Assembly: GCA_965243525.1 (NCBI GenBank)
Contig: OZ251568.1
Coordinates: forward strand, 1,550,001-1,614,000
Direction: 5' to 3'
Source: WTKD01 sp965243525
GTDB lineage: Bacteria; Spirochaetota; Spirochaetia; WTKD01
DNA: 64,000 bases
Position 1 is the first letter of the stretch. Every line of letters begins with the position of its first letter. Made by a program: the position numbers and the translations under genes. Below the pieces are notes generated by a model, which saw nothing but the letters and a program-made list of their open reading frames with translations, was not told the DNA's origin and did not search any database. Below, piece by piece: positions 42,630 to 51,340 of the stretch.

Positions 42630-43031
42630 ATGAAGAAAGATAAAAGCGCACGTAAATGTCGCCAAAAAAATACCTACATGATTGTAGGAGGAGCACTTAT
42701 TTTGGGTGGATTATCATCCCTTGGGATAGTATCGGTTGGTATTTCTCTTATGATTGCTGGCGGCCTTGCACTAGGAGGATGGGCGATACAGGCCTATCAA
42801 AGAAAGAACTGGGATCTGACCTCGCTATTCTATGTGGGTATGGGCCTTTTCGTTGGAGGATTCTATACCTTTGAGGACCTTCCTGCAGGAATTCCCTTGT
42901 TTGTTGCTGGAGGAATTTTGATTATCATTGGTATAGCAAAAGGCGGGATATTTCAGAAAAAGCAATCATTAGATGAAGAAGGCTCAGATACAAAAGACAA
43001 GGATGCTTCTGAACATACGCCCGGTGAATAG
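42630..43031 (+). CDS. small membrane protein with four predicted helices
   Basis: A 133-residue protein: a basic N-terminus (KKDKSARKCRQKN), then two pairs of Gly/Ile-rich membrane helices (about 16-60 and 75-110). The repeated pattern GGALILGGLSSLGIVSVGIS and GGFYTFEDLPAGIPLFVAGG suggests an internal duplication. The C-terminal tail is acidic (DEEGSDTKDKDASEHTPGE). No family recognised. It is converging with topA. Confidence 0.75.
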   Translation: MKKDKSARKCRQKNTYMIVGGALILGGLSSLGIVSVGISLMIAGGLALGGWAIQAYQRKNWDLTSLFYVGMGLFVGGFYTFEDLPAGIPLFVAGGILIIIGIAKGGIFQKKQSLDEEGSDTKDKDASEHTPGE

Positions 43032-43038
43032 GAATTCT

Positions 43039-43053
43039 CGCCGATGATCGGCG
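43039..43053. repeat. short GC hairpin between convergent genes
   Basis: CGCCGA TGA TCGGCG, 6-bp arms and a 3-nt loop, 8 bp after the membrane-protein stop. No T-run, so a terminator role is unproven. Confidence 0.4.
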
Positions 43054-43102
43054 CCTATACTTCAAGAAAGCAGAAAAATTTCAAGCGATCTTGCGGGGTG
43101 TT

Positions 43103-45415
43103 TTAGCTACTCGCGGCCTTTTTTGCTCTACGCCTGCGTTTTTTGGGTTGTGCCAATAATTCCAATGCGCGAGAAAGAGTAATGGTGTATACATCGTCTT
43201 GCTCTTCAAGAGGGCGATATTCCTTGACACATCCCACATAGGGTCCATAGGGGCCAATAGTGGCAAAAACATCCTTTTTCTGTTCAGGGTGTTTGCCTAG
43301 CTTACGCGGTAACGACAACAATTGCACTGCGTATGCGAGGGTTATCTCTTCTTTCGGCAGGTTGACCCGCTGTCTCTTTGGTTTTTTATCTCGTTCACCA
43401 AGTTGCAAATAGGGGCCATAAGGTCCGATTAGGTAATAGATTGTTTGCCCTGTCTCTGGATCTATGCCAATTTCGCTGGGAGGCTCGTTGGATACTGACA
43501 TTATTTCTTTGATTACATCTTTTGTGATATCTGCAGGGGGGAGGTCTGAGGGGAAGTTTATCTTTTGATTTTCATCATCAGTGGGGTCAATATATGCGCC
43601 ATATCGGCTGACTTTGATTGTGTCAGGAAGGGTGGGAATCTCAACTTGTCGTGCTTGATCTGCTTGAATTGATGGTTCAACGCGCGCAATCCATTCCTTT
43701 AACCCTGAATCACCAAGATAAAAATCTCTGAGATAATCCAAATGATTCATTTCCCCTTCTGCAATATGATCGAGACTTTCTTCCATCGTGCGGGTGAATC
43801 CATCGGTGACTAATTCAGGAAAATGTTTTTGAAGAAGATTTGCAACGACAACACCAGTGAACGTTGGTGCCAAGGCGCTGTCCTTTCGAAGGACGTATTT
43901 GCGTTCGTACAGTGTTGTTATGATGTTTGCATAAGTAGAGGGACGACCGATACCTTTTTCTTCGAGCATCTGAATGATCGAAGCCTCGGTATACCGGGGT
44001 GGTGGTTTTGTTTCGTGTGATGTGGGAAGTACTTGCTCCGGGGTGACTCGTTCTCCTTCTTGCAATGATTCAATAAGCGGAATCTGTGTTTTTTCGATGC
44101 CGAATGCAGCGAGAAATCCTGGAAACAGCACCATAGTTGCAGAGGCTGAGAAAATGCAATCTCCTGCACCTATGCGAATACTCAAGGTTCTTTTTCGAGC
44201 ATCGGTCATCTGTGAGGCGAGCGTTCTGTTGAAAATCATAGTATAGAGTTTTAATTCAGTTCCTGTTAAGGGTGTTTCAGAAGGAAGTCGGAATTGAGCT
44301 CCGGCAGGGCGAATAGCCTCGTGAGCTTCCTGACTGATCTGTGATCGAGAACGATAATAGCGAGGGGATTCCGGAAGGTAATCATTGCCAAACTGTCTTT
44401 GAATCATCTCACGCGATGCATTCAAGGCTTCTTGCGAAAGGATTGGTGAATCAGTACGCATATACGTGATATAGCCCTGTTCATAGAGGGATTGTGCTGT
44501 GCGCATACATTCTTTTGTGCTCATAAACAGTTTGCGGTTTGCATCTTGTTGAAGACTTGCAGTGATATAGGGTGGGCTTGGTCGTTGCGTCGTATTTTTT
44601 GATTCTTGTGCGGTGATCGTCCATTCCTTGGGAAGCTCTTGAACAATTTTCTTGGCCAATGCTTCATCGATATGGATTGCACCATCTTTGCCGATGTATT
44701 TACCGGTAATAGAATCAAAATGGCGACTTTGTGCGATTGGTTTTCCGGTATAGCGGGTGAGTTTTGCTTGAAATTCGACCGGGCTTGTAAATGATGCAAC
44801 AAGGTCCCAATAGGTGTGTTTTGTAAAACGCATCCGTTGAAATTCGCGTTCGACGATTATTCGTAGTGCTGGTGATTGCACGCGCCCTGCTGAAAGACCG
44901 AATGCAATTTTTTTCCAAATTAACGGTGAAAGGGTATATCCAAACAAGCGATCAAGAAAGCGGCGCGTTTCCTGCGCTCGTACCAGTTTCATATTTATAT
45001 CGCGCGCAAATTTAATTGCATCTTGAATAGCAGTGTTTGTGATCTCATGAAAAACCATACGCTTTACTGGAATGGTTGGCTTTAGCACTTCAAGCAAATG
45101 CCAACAGATACTTTCACCTTCTCGATCTTCATCAGTTGCAAGGAGTAACGTGTGTGCATTTTTTAACTGGCTTGATAATTTTTGTATCACTCTTTTCTTG
45201 CTCTTTGGAATAATGTAAAGTGGTTGAAAATCTTTTTCTACATCGATGCCAAGCCGAGCCCATGATATACCTTTTAACGTTTCAGGGACATCTTTTGCTG
45301 TCTGGGGCAGGTCGCGGATATGACCTATTGATGCTTCTACAACGAAATCTTTCGGTAGAAATTTAGAGATTGTTTTTGCTTTCGTGGGTGATTCAACGAT
45401 AACCAAAGTGTTCAT
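43103..45415 (-). CDS. topA: DNA topoisomerase I
   Basis: A 770-residue type IA topoisomerase that relaxes negative supercoils. The toprim domain starts NTLVIVESPTKAKTISKFL and has TDEDREGE. The active-site region is GYITYMRTDSPILS, with the catalytic Tyr in YMRTDS. The C-terminus has two topoisomerase-C repeats (IGIDPETGQTIYYLIGPYGP, YVGCVKEYRPL) and a basic tail (KKRRRRAKKAASS), without classical Cys4 zinc fingers. ATG 45415 is chosen since the family starts with MxxLVIVESP; the frame continues 84 nt upstream without similarity. Confidence 0.96.
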   Translation of the reverse strand: MNTLVIVESPTKAKTISKFLPKDFVVEASIGHIRDLPQTAKDVPETLKGISWARLGIDVEKDFQPLYIIPKSKKRVIQKLSSQLKNAHTLLLATDEDREGESICWHLLEVLKPTIPVKRMVFHEITNTAIQDAIKFARDINMKLVRAQETRRFLDRLFGYTLSPLIWKKIAFGLSAGRVQSPALRIIVEREFQRMRFTKHTYWDLVASFTSPVEFQAKLTRYTGKPIAQSRHFDSITGKYIGKDGAIHIDEALAKKIVQELPKEWTITAQESKNTTQRPSPPYITASLQQDANRKLFMSTKECMRTAQSLYEQGYITYMRTDSPILSQEALNASREMIQRQFGNDYLPESPRYYRSRSQISQEAHEAIRPAGAQFRLPSETPLTGTELKLYTMIFNRTLASQMTDARKRTLSIRIGAGDCIFSASATMVLFPGFLAAFGIEKTQIPLIESLQEGERVTPEQVLPTSHETKPPPRYTEASIIQMLEEKGIGRPSTYANIITTLYERKYVLRKDSALAPTFTGVVVANLLQKHFPELVTDGFTRTMEESLDHIAEGEMNHLDYLRDFYLGDSGLKEWIARVEPSIQADQARQVEIPTLPDTIKVSRYGAYIDPTDDENQKINFPSDLPPADITKDVIKEIMSVSNEPPSEIGIDPETGQTIYYLIGPYGPYLQLGERDKKPKRQRVNLPKEEITLAYAVQLLSLPRKLGKHPEQKKDVFATIGPYGPYVGCVKEYRPLEEQDDVYTITLSRALELLAQPKKRRRRAKKAASS

Positions 45416-45424
45416 GTATCGACG

Positions 45425-45440
45425 TTGCATTAAAATGCAA
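45425..45440. promoter_or_regulatory. palindrome in topA/omega divergent region
   Basis: TTGCATT AA AATGCAA, 7-bp arms, lying 10 nt upstream of the topA start. It might be an operator or a supercoiling-sensitive promoter element. Confidence 0.3.
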
Positions 45441-45468
45441 AAGAGAGTCAAGTATCTAGGTGTTGACA

Positions 45469-45720
45469 ATGCAAGGAATAGAGATATACACTGCTGCAAT
45501 GAAGTTTCCCTATGAAAAACTGATAAATTTTGATGATAATGTTTATGAACTCACCTCTGCAGTCATTGTTCGATCCTCGCAGGTAACACAGCTTCGTACT
45601 ATTTATGGAAAAGATTATATCGGAGCGCAGACGCGTGTCGATGCACATGAAAAATCCGTGGTCATAGCTTTGGAAGAAGTGTTGACAGATACAGTACGGT
45701 ACAAGTTTATTGCACAATAA
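45469..45720 (+). CDS. rpoZ: putative RNA polymerase omega subunit
   Basis: An 83-residue protein. The segment FPYEKLINFDDNVYELTSAV, followed by IVRSSQVTQL and KSVVIALEEVLTDTVRYKF, resembles the omega/Rpb6 fold: an N-terminal helix with a YEL motif, then a VxIALxE helix. The usual GxxK region is weak (YGKDYIGAQT), so the call rests on overall pattern and size. ATG 45469 has AGGTG 7 nt upstream. It overlaps the miaA start by 11 bp. If not omega, it is a small conserved hypothetical. Confidence 0.55.
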   Translation: MQGIEIYTAAMKFPYEKLINFDDNVYELTSAVIVRSSQVTQLRTIYGKDYIGAQTRVDAHEKSVVIALEEVLTDTVRYKFIAQ

Positions 45721-46642
45721 CACAAAGAAAATCCCTATTCTCTTGGGAGCAACGGCAACAGGAAAAACTGCCTTGCTAGAGGATATACCGTGTTCCACAG
45801 TTGTTATCAATGCAGATTCCCGACAGGTATATCGAGGAATGGATATTGGAACAGCAAAGCCAAGTAAGGCGATGCAGGAGAAACATCCACATATCAGCAT
45901 AGATGTGGTCGACCCAGACGAACAGTTTGATGTGACTCAGTTCATTCAATTGGCAGATGAGGCGCTAGAAGAAGCACAAGGCTCCGGACAGCCCTGCATG
46001 ATCATGGGAGGAACGGGATTTTACATTCGACATTTTTTGTTTGGCCTGCCGCATAATGATCCTGTGGATCCAAACATTCGAGAACGTATTCAACAACGCC
46101 TTGAAGAAGAGGGAAATGAGAAGCTGCACGCGTATCTGCAACGCGTTGACCCACCATCTGCTCAGAAAATACATGTAAATGATACGTATCGTATTACGCG
46201 AGCATTGGAAATATACGAACAAACGGGAAGGCCACGTTCTGATTTTTCAATGTATTCTGAAGAGCGGGAAGTTCCCCCTCACGAGTTTGTGGGGCTCTAT
46301 TGCGATAAGCAGGTTTTGGCAGAACGTATTGCCTCTCGTGTCGATACAATGTTTCAAACAGGGCTTGTAGAAGAAGTGAAAACACTTAAAAATAAAGGAT
46401 ATTCTCTGCAACATCGTGCGATGCATTGTATTGGATATAAGGAATTTTTAACAAGCGAAGAACTGCAAGACACCTCGCATAATTCGAGTTCTTTTGATAC
46501 CATTAAGGATACTATTGTGCAACGAACAATTCGTTTTGCAAAAAGGCAACGAGTGTTTTTTAAACAATTTGCATCAGTAACATGGTATGAATTGACTGAA
46601 AAAGATAAATTACTATCGCATATGGATAGATTGTTACAGTGA
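45710..46642 (+). CDS. miaA: tRNA dimethylallyltransferase
   Basis: A 310-residue enzyme that adds dimethylallyl to A37 of tRNAs reading UNN codons. The P-loop is LLGATATGKTALL. Then NADSRQVYRGMDIGTAKPS, HPHISIDVVDPDE, MIMGGTGFYIRHFLFG and RITRALEIYEQTGRP follow the family pattern. The only upstream start is TTG 45710, overlapping the omega-like gene, which suggests translational coupling. No other in-frame start lies before the P-loop. Confidence 0.93.
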   Translation: MHNNTKKIPILLGATATGKTALLEDIPCSTVVINADSRQVYRGMDIGTAKPSKAMQEKHPHISIDVVDPDEQFDVTQFIQLADEALEEAQGSGQPCMIMGGTGFYIRHFLFGLPHNDPVDPNIRERIQQRLEEEGNEKLHAYLQRVDPPSAQKIHVNDTYRITRALEIYEQTGRPRSDFSMYSEEREVPPHEFVGLYCDKQVLAERIASRVDTMFQTGLVEEVKTLKNKGYSLQHRAMHCIGYKEFLTSEELQDTSHNSSSFDTIKDTIVQRTIRFAKRQRVFFKQFASVTWYELTEKDKLLSHMDRLLQ

Positions 46643-46695
46643 ATATACACTATTCTGAAATAGGATGGAGCAGTATAGAGCAAAAGGAGAAATGA

Positions 46696-46785
46696 GTGCC
46701 CTGCGGTCGAAAACGAAAGCGACATAAGATTGCGACACATAAACGTAAGAAAAAACTACGAAAAAACCGTCACAAGAAAAAATAA
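46696..46785 (+). CDS. 29-residue AURKAIP1/COX24-type basic mini-protein
   Basis: GTG 46696 with AAGGAG 6 nt upstream encodes MPCGRKRKRHKIATHKRKKK followed by LRKNRHKKK and a stop. This strongly resembles the bacterial AURKAIP1/COX24-domain proteins, about 30-residue homologues of the mitochondrial small-subunit protein mS38 with a KRRHKM/KTHKRKKR core. A structural role on the ribosome small subunit is likely by homology. It overlaps the longest folP frame by about 56 bp. Confidence 0.8.
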   Translation: MPCGRKRKRHKIATHKRKKKLRKNRHKKK

Positions 46786-47596
46786 TCATCAGATACCATC
46801 GATAATGGGTATCTTAAACATGACCCCAGATTCGTTTTATGCACAGAGCAGAGCACAGGGCATGGAATCTGGGATCTCTTATGTTGAGCAGATGATAACT
46901 GATGGTGTGGATATAATCGATATTGGGGGCGAATCAACAAGGCCTGGAAGTCTTGGTGTTGACTGTGCCGAAGAAAAGCGGCGGGTCTTGCCCCTCATTA
47001 AGCATATACGTGACAGTCATTCAATCCCGATATCAATTGATACACAGAAGGCTTTGGTGGCAGCTGATGCTATTGAGCATGGTGCAACCATGATTAATGA
47101 TGTCTCTGCAGGAACATCTGATCCAGAAATGTTTTCGGTTGCTGCTCAGAATGGAGTCCAGATTGTGCTTATGCATATGCAGGGACGCCCCGAAACGATG
47201 CAACTGCAACCTTCCTATGGAGATGTTGTTCAAGAGATTTGTGAGTATCTGTGCAGAAGGATCGATGCAGCACTTGCTGCCGGCATTGCTGAAACGGCTA
47301 TTATCATTGATCCGGGTATTGGGTTTGGAAAACGTTTCGAAGACAATATTGCGATTCTTCAATTTTTTGATGCCTTTGTAGAACTTTCTTTTCCTGTTTT
47401 GATCGGACTTTCTCGAAAAAGTTTTCTTGGGTCCTTGTTGAAACATGCCGATGATCCAAGGGATCGCCTCTACGGAAGCATAGCTTGTCATGTATGGTGT
47501 ATTCAGCGAGGGGTTTCTTATCTTCGCGTACATGATGTAAGAGCATGTAGAGACTGTATCGCTGTACTAACAGCATTGACTGATCATGGATCTTAA
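46730..47596 (+). CDS. folP: dihydropteroate synthase
   Basis: A TIM-barrel enzyme that joins pterin and p-aminobenzoate in folate synthesis. It has IMGILNMTPDSFY, DIIDIGGESTRPGS, ISIDTQKALVAADAIEHGAT, MINDVSAGTSDP, IDPGIGFGKRFEDN, LIGLSRKSFLG and a final YLRVHDVRAC. The start is unclear. TTG 46730 gives 288 residues but overlaps the mini-protein gene and has no ribosome-binding site; ATG 46805 gives about 263 residues and starts immediately at the first conserved strand. The stop overlaps the cdaA start by 11 bp. Confidence 0.92.
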   Translation: MRHINVRKNYEKTVTRKNNHQIPSIMGILNMTPDSFYAQSRAQGMESGISYVEQMITDGVDIIDIGGESTRPGSLGVDCAEEKRRVLPLIKHIRDSHSIPISIDTQKALVAADAIEHGATMINDVSAGTSDPEMFSVAAQNGVQIVLMHMQGRPETMQLQPSYGDVVQEICEYLCRRIDAALAAGIAETAIIIDPGIGFGKRFEDNIAILQFFDAFVELSFPVLIGLSRKSFLGSLLKHADDPRDRLYGSIACHVWCIQRGVSYLRVHDVRACRDCIAVLTALTDHGS

Positions 47597-48365
47597 CGGC
47601 ATTTTCACATGGTTACAATCTTATATCACTCCGGTTTTAGAAGTTATACTACTTTCAACATTGCTCTATGTGCTCTATCGATTGTTGGCACAGACACGCG
47701 CTTCATTGTTGATTCGGGGTGGGTTGTACATCGGCATTCTCTATGCTGGATCATATTTTTTTCAATTCGAAACCTTGTTGTGGCTCCTCAACCTCTTGGC
47801 TCCAAGCCTGGTTATTGCTTTAGCGATTATCTTTCAACCTGAAATCCGACGTATATTTACCCGAATTGGACAGGGGGAGTTCCTTTGGTTCAAAAAGAAC
47901 GAAACATTTATTGAAATTGACAAGATTCTTGATGTGCTCTACTTGCTTGCAGAACAAAAGCGAGGAGCGTTGGTGGTAATAGAACGGAAAGCAAGTCTTG
48001 CAAGTGTGGGTGATTCAGGAATCCTCCTTGAGGCAAAACTCAGTTCTGAGCTTTTGCATTCTGTTTTTTCACATGATACCAAACTCCACGATGGAGCAGT
48101 ACTTATTGAAGGAAATCGTATTCTTGCTGCTGCTTGTCTATTGCCTTTGTCAGATCAACACAATCTTCATCAGGATTTCGGCACTCGCCATCGGGCGGCA
48201 CTTGGTATGTCAGAAGATTCGGATGCGGTCGTGCTTATTGTCTCAGAAGAACGTGGGTGCGTAAGCCTTGCTTATCAAGGAGTGCTCTACAACGCCTTGG
48301 ATCGCAAAGAAATACACATTCATTTGGACACGCTCCTTCCGGTGATGGGGGTTTCTCAAGAATGA
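47586..48365 (+). CDS. cdaA: diadenylate cyclase CdaA (c-di-AMP synthesis)
   Basis: A 259-residue membrane-bound DAC enzyme that makes c-di-AMP from two ATP. Three N-terminal membrane helices (about 12-85) end before FQPEIRRIFTRIGQG. The cyclase domain has KLHDGAVLIEGNRILAAACL and GTRHRAALGMSEDSDAVVLI, containing the DGA and RHR active-site motifs. It is coupled to cdaR by an ATGA overlap, the usual cdaA-cdaR order. K+ homeostasis is a common target of c-di-AMP, and trkA-trkH lie in this window. Confidence 0.95.
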   Translation: MDLNGIFTWLQSYITPVLEVILLSTLLYVLYRLLAQTRASLLIRGGLYIGILYAGSYFFQFETLLWLLNLLAPSLVIALAIIFQPEIRRIFTRIGQGEFLWFKKNETFIEIDKILDVLYLLAEQKRGALVVIERKASLASVGDSGILLEAKLSSELLHSVFSHDTKLHDGAVLIEGNRILAAACLLPLSDQHNLHQDFGTRHRAALGMSEDSDAVVLIVSEERGCVSLAYQGVLYNALDRKEIHIHLDTLLPVMGVSQE

Positions 48366-49312
48366 AAGAGCAAAAATCACGAAGATTCGCGTTTTTGCTA
48401 CGTAATTGGCAGGCAAAAATGGGATCGATTCTCCTTGCACTTGTTTTGATCGTGCTGAATCGTGGACTTACCTTGGAGTTGAGAATTTACAATATCCCTC
48501 TGAACGTTTTGCTGCACGATTCAATGGTTGTTGCTGAGCCCATGCAATCGAGTGTCCAAATACGAGTGAGAACTGATCAACGTAGAAGTGAGGATATTCG
48601 CAATGAAAATTTTACAGCCACGGTGGATTTTTCAAATATCGAATTGAAAGGGACGTATAGCAAGAGAATTATCATCCAACGTATTGGTGATGCATTAACC
48701 CTTGATCCTGTCGAGTTACAAATTGAACCACAAGAGATTACCGTTTCTCTTGAAAAGAAGCTACGTAAAACGGTCCCGGTTGAGTTGGCGGTTATTGGAT
48801 TTCCGGCAACGGGATTTAAGGTTGTGAGCATGCAAGTTACTCCCGATATTATTCAAATTGAAGGTCCTGGATCTCTCATAGAGGGGATTGAGAATGTTAC
48901 AACCAGTGAAATCGCAATGGCAAACAGAAGAACCAGCATCGTGCAACGTGTTCGAGTGATGCATGAAAACCCCTTGGTCAGCTTTCCGAGCGGGGCTCTG
49001 GTTGAATTTCGCGCTATCATTGAAGAAACACCGATATTAAATACATTTGAGCCGGTAGACATCATAGTCATTGATCTTGCTCAAACATTGCGGATTGTGA
49101 AGAAGATAGAGACAGGAAGCGTTCGTGTACAGGCACGGGTGGAAAATCTTGAGGATATTTCAGCTGGCGATGTACAGCTCATCATTGATGCATCGTCGAT
49201 TCGTTCTCCAGGAACGTATACGTTAAAAACTGAAGCACAGGTTCCCGGAGGATTGAATGTATTGCAGGTTGACCCTGAGGTAGTGGATATCGTGGTGGAT
49301 TTGACAAACTGA
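48362..49312 (+). CDS. cdaR: CdaR/YbbR-like domain protein
   Basis: A 316-residue protein with a basic N-terminus, one membrane helix (about 18-36, MGSILLALVLIVLNRGLTLE) and three to four extracytoplasmic YbbR repeats. Repeat features are PLNVLLHDSMVVAEPMQSSV, VRTDQRRSEDIRNENFTATV, GFPATGFKVVSMQVTPDIIQ and GGLNVLQVDPEVVDIVV. YbbR proteins bind and modulate CdaA. ATG 48362 overlaps the cdaA stop; a longer frame upstream is out-of-family. Confidence 0.92.
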   Translation: MKEQKSRRFAFLLRNWQAKMGSILLALVLIVLNRGLTLELRIYNIPLNVLLHDSMVVAEPMQSSVQIRVRTDQRRSEDIRNENFTATVDFSNIELKGTYSKRIIIQRIGDALTLDPVELQIEPQEITVSLEKKLRKTVPVELAVIGFPATGFKVVSMQVTPDIIQIEGPGSLIEGIENVTTSEIAMANRRTSIVQRVRVMHENPLVSFPSGALVEFRAIIEETPILNTFEPVDIIVIDLAQTLRIVKKIETGSVRVQARVENLEDISAGDVQLIIDASSIRSPGTYTLKTEAQVPGGLNVLQVDPEVVDIVVDLTN

Positions 49313-49686
49313 TGGTTGTGGGAATAGGGATCGATAGTGTGACCATTTCTCGTATTGCAGCGTGGCAGGAAGGGATGCGACGACGTTTTTTTGGCAGTGA
49401 AGAAAGAACAAATGCAGAACAAAAGGCAAATCCGGATGCTTCGCTCGCTGCTTGTTTTGCTGCAAAAGAAGCATTTGGAAAAGCGTTGGGAATAGGTATT
49501 TTTGGATTACCACTTAAGGAGATACAATTGCTTAATCGAGGCAGTGGAGCTCCCTATTTGTTATTGGGGGCGAATCTTATAGAAAAAATACAGGCAAAGC
49601 GAGAACAATTTTCTGTTGATGGAATACATGTTTCGATAACTCATGAGGGTAATCTTGCGACTGCGGTGGTCTTGGTTGAAACATGA
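49312..49686 (+). CDS. acpS: holo-[acyl-carrier-protein] synthase
   Basis: A 124-residue AcpS-type phosphopantetheinyl transferase. It has VVGIGIDSVTISRIA with the metal-binding Asp8, and ACFAAKEAFGKALGIGIFG with the second metal ligand Glu. It ends IHVSITHEGNLATAVVLVE. It converts apo-ACP to holo-ACP using CoA. It overlaps both neighbours, placing it within the folP-cdaA-cdaR-acpS run. Confidence 0.95.
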   Translation: MVVGIGIDSVTISRIAAWQEGMRRRFFGSEERTNAEQKANPDASLAACFAAKEAFGKALGIGIFGLPLKEIQLLNRGSGAPYLLLGANLIEKIQAKREQFSVDGIHVSITHEGNLATAVVLVET

Positions 49687-50570
49687 GTAGGAGCATGATA
49701 AAAAGCATTGATCCTTCAAAAAAGAAGGCACTTACATTTTTTTCTAAAAAGGAATCAGAATGTCCGGTTTGTTCTCATGTATCTTTTCATGAGGATCTCA
49801 GGAGCGGCAGAGGCCGAATCATCGCAGGTGATGTGACTGATGAATTACATTGTCAATTTGTTCCCTCTGCTAAACATGGAAGCATCCATCCCCTGATATA
49901 TCCGATTCATGTTTGTCCAAACTGTTTTTTTGCGGCATTTAAACGGGATTTTGAACGCCCTTCAGATGAAACAGTGAAGCAATTAAATGAAAAGACGATT
50001 GAACGAAAACAAATGCTCAATGACCTGGTTGAAAATGTTGATTTCACAGAGTATCGAGGATTGACTGAGGGGTTGGGCAGCTATCTCCTTGCGATGTTTT
50101 CATATGATTCTTTTCCGGATGCAGCCTCACCGGTGTTTAAGCAGGGGCTGTGTGCGTTACGCGCGGGATGGCTATGTCTCTACGTGCACAAGGCTATTCC
50201 AGGGCAACAATACGCCTATCTCCATCGGCATTGCATGCGAAAAGCAGCCTTTCTTTATGGCTATAGCCTTGAACTTGAACAGAAAAAAAAGCAGATAATT
50301 CCTCTTGATTTTTTTCTTGGGCCTGATGTTGATCGAGATTATTCTTATGACGGGGTGGTCTATTTGGATGGTCTGTTGGAATATCGTTATGGATCAAAGG
50401 AAGATCTAAAATTGCGGTTGAAACGACTGACGCAAAAACGAAATAATGTTGGACGTATGTTCGGATTCGGTAGATCATCGAAGGAAAAACCTTCTGCTAT
50501 TCTTAATTATGCACGGGATCTATACGAGGCATTGTCAGATGAGGTACAACTGCTCAGCGTTTCATCGTAA
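49683..50570 (+). CDS. DUF2225 protein with two Cys pairs
   Basis: A 295-residue cytoplasmic protein of the DUF2225 family. The N-terminus has ESECPVCSHVSF and later IHVCPNCFFAAFKRDFE, two CPxC pairs that probably bind zinc. The central part is helical with TPR-like repeats (LGSYLLAMFSYD, AGWLCLYVHKAIPGQQYAYL). The C-terminus is Lys-rich. The family has no established function. It overlaps the acpS stop by 4 nt and ends on the truA start. Confidence 0.88.
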   Translation: MSRSMIKSIDPSKKKALTFFSKKESECPVCSHVSFHEDLRSGRGRIIAGDVTDELHCQFVPSAKHGSIHPLIYPIHVCPNCFFAAFKRDFERPSDETVKQLNEKTIERKQMLNDLVENVDFTEYRGLTEGLGSYLLAMFSYDSFPDAASPVFKQGLCALRAGWLCLYVHKAIPGQQYAYLHRHCMRKAAFLYGYSLELEQKKKQIIPLDFFLGPDVDRDYSYDGVVYLDGLLEYRYGSKEDLKLRLKRLTQKRNNVGRMFGFGRSSKEKPSAILNYARDLYEALSDEVQLLSVSS

Positions 50571-51340
50571 TGGCACGCATTGCTTTGCAAGTTGCCTATG
50601 ATGGAAGTGCTTACGCAGGTTTTCAAATACAGGTAAATGCTCCCACTGTTGCATCAGTCTTGCAGGCTGCCCTGCAGCGGCTCTATCGAGAATCAATTGT
50701 GTTAAAGGCAGCTGGCCGTACCGATGCTGGTGTTCATGCGCGTGCACAATACATCCATTTTGATTCTCCTCAACCGAACATCCCACTTGAAAAACTCCCC
50801 CTTGCTCTGAACACCTTTCTTCCGGAGGATGTACGCATCGTGCGAGCATATGCTGTTTCACCATGCTTTCATGCAAGAATTAATGCCGTGCGAAGAACCT
50901 ATGTCTATACGCTCTATCAGGGAAGAATTGTCCCTCCACATATTCGGCATTTTGTTGTTCCATGGCGGCAAGATTATGTCTTTGAACGCATGCAGGCTGA
51001 TGCAGAAAAACTGATTGGGACACATGATTTTCGTGCATTTGCACAGGGAAGTGAAAATGAGCACACTGTAAGAACGGTATATCAGGCAGTATTTACGCGA
51101 GACGAAGAGTATCTGCAGTTTACGATCTCAGCAAATGGGTTTTTGCGTAAGATGGTACGGTCAATTGTGGGAACGCTGTGTGAATGGGAGATGAAGCGAT
51201 TACGTGGATTGTCTTTGATGCCGATTGATGTGGTTATCACCAAAAGGGACCGTTCCCTGGTTGGAAAAACGGCGCCTGCTCGTGGATTATGCCTTGATGC
51301 AGTAGAATATGAAGAAATCAATACAAGAACTAGCTGCTAA
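50570..51340 (+). CDS. truA: tRNA pseudouridine synthase A
   Basis: A 256-residue TruA of usual length that makes pseudouridine at tRNA positions 38-40. It has ALQVAYDGSAYAGFQIQ, the catalytic Asp in AAGRTDAGVHARAQ, RTYVYTLY, DFRAFAQGSENEHTVRTVYQ and FLRKMVRSIVGTL. The ATG overlaps the DUF2225 stop (TAATG). Its 3' end overlaps the glycosylase gene by 32 bp. Confidence 0.96.
   Translation: MARIALQVAYDGSAYAGFQIQVNAPTVASVLQAALQRLYRESIVLKAAGRTDAGVHARAQYIHFDSPQPNIPLEKLPLALNTFLPEDVRIVRAYAVSPCFHARINAVRRTYVYTLYQGRIVPPHIRHFVVPWRQDYVFERMQADAEKLIGTHDFRAFAQGSENEHTVRTVYQAVFTRDEEYLQFTISANGFLRKMVRSIVGTLCEWEMKRLRGLSLMPIDVVITKRDRSLVGKTAPARGLCLDAVEYEEINTRTSC

Noticed and set aside
46730..46804. Confident assignment of the folP start to TTG 46730
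   Set aside because: No ribosome-binding site, and the region is coding for the COX24-like mini-protein; the start is left open.
48134..48361. 76-codon in-frame extension upstream of cdaR
   Set aside because: It lies inside cdaA in another frame and lacks YbbR similarity; ATG 48362 overlaps the cdaA stop as expected.
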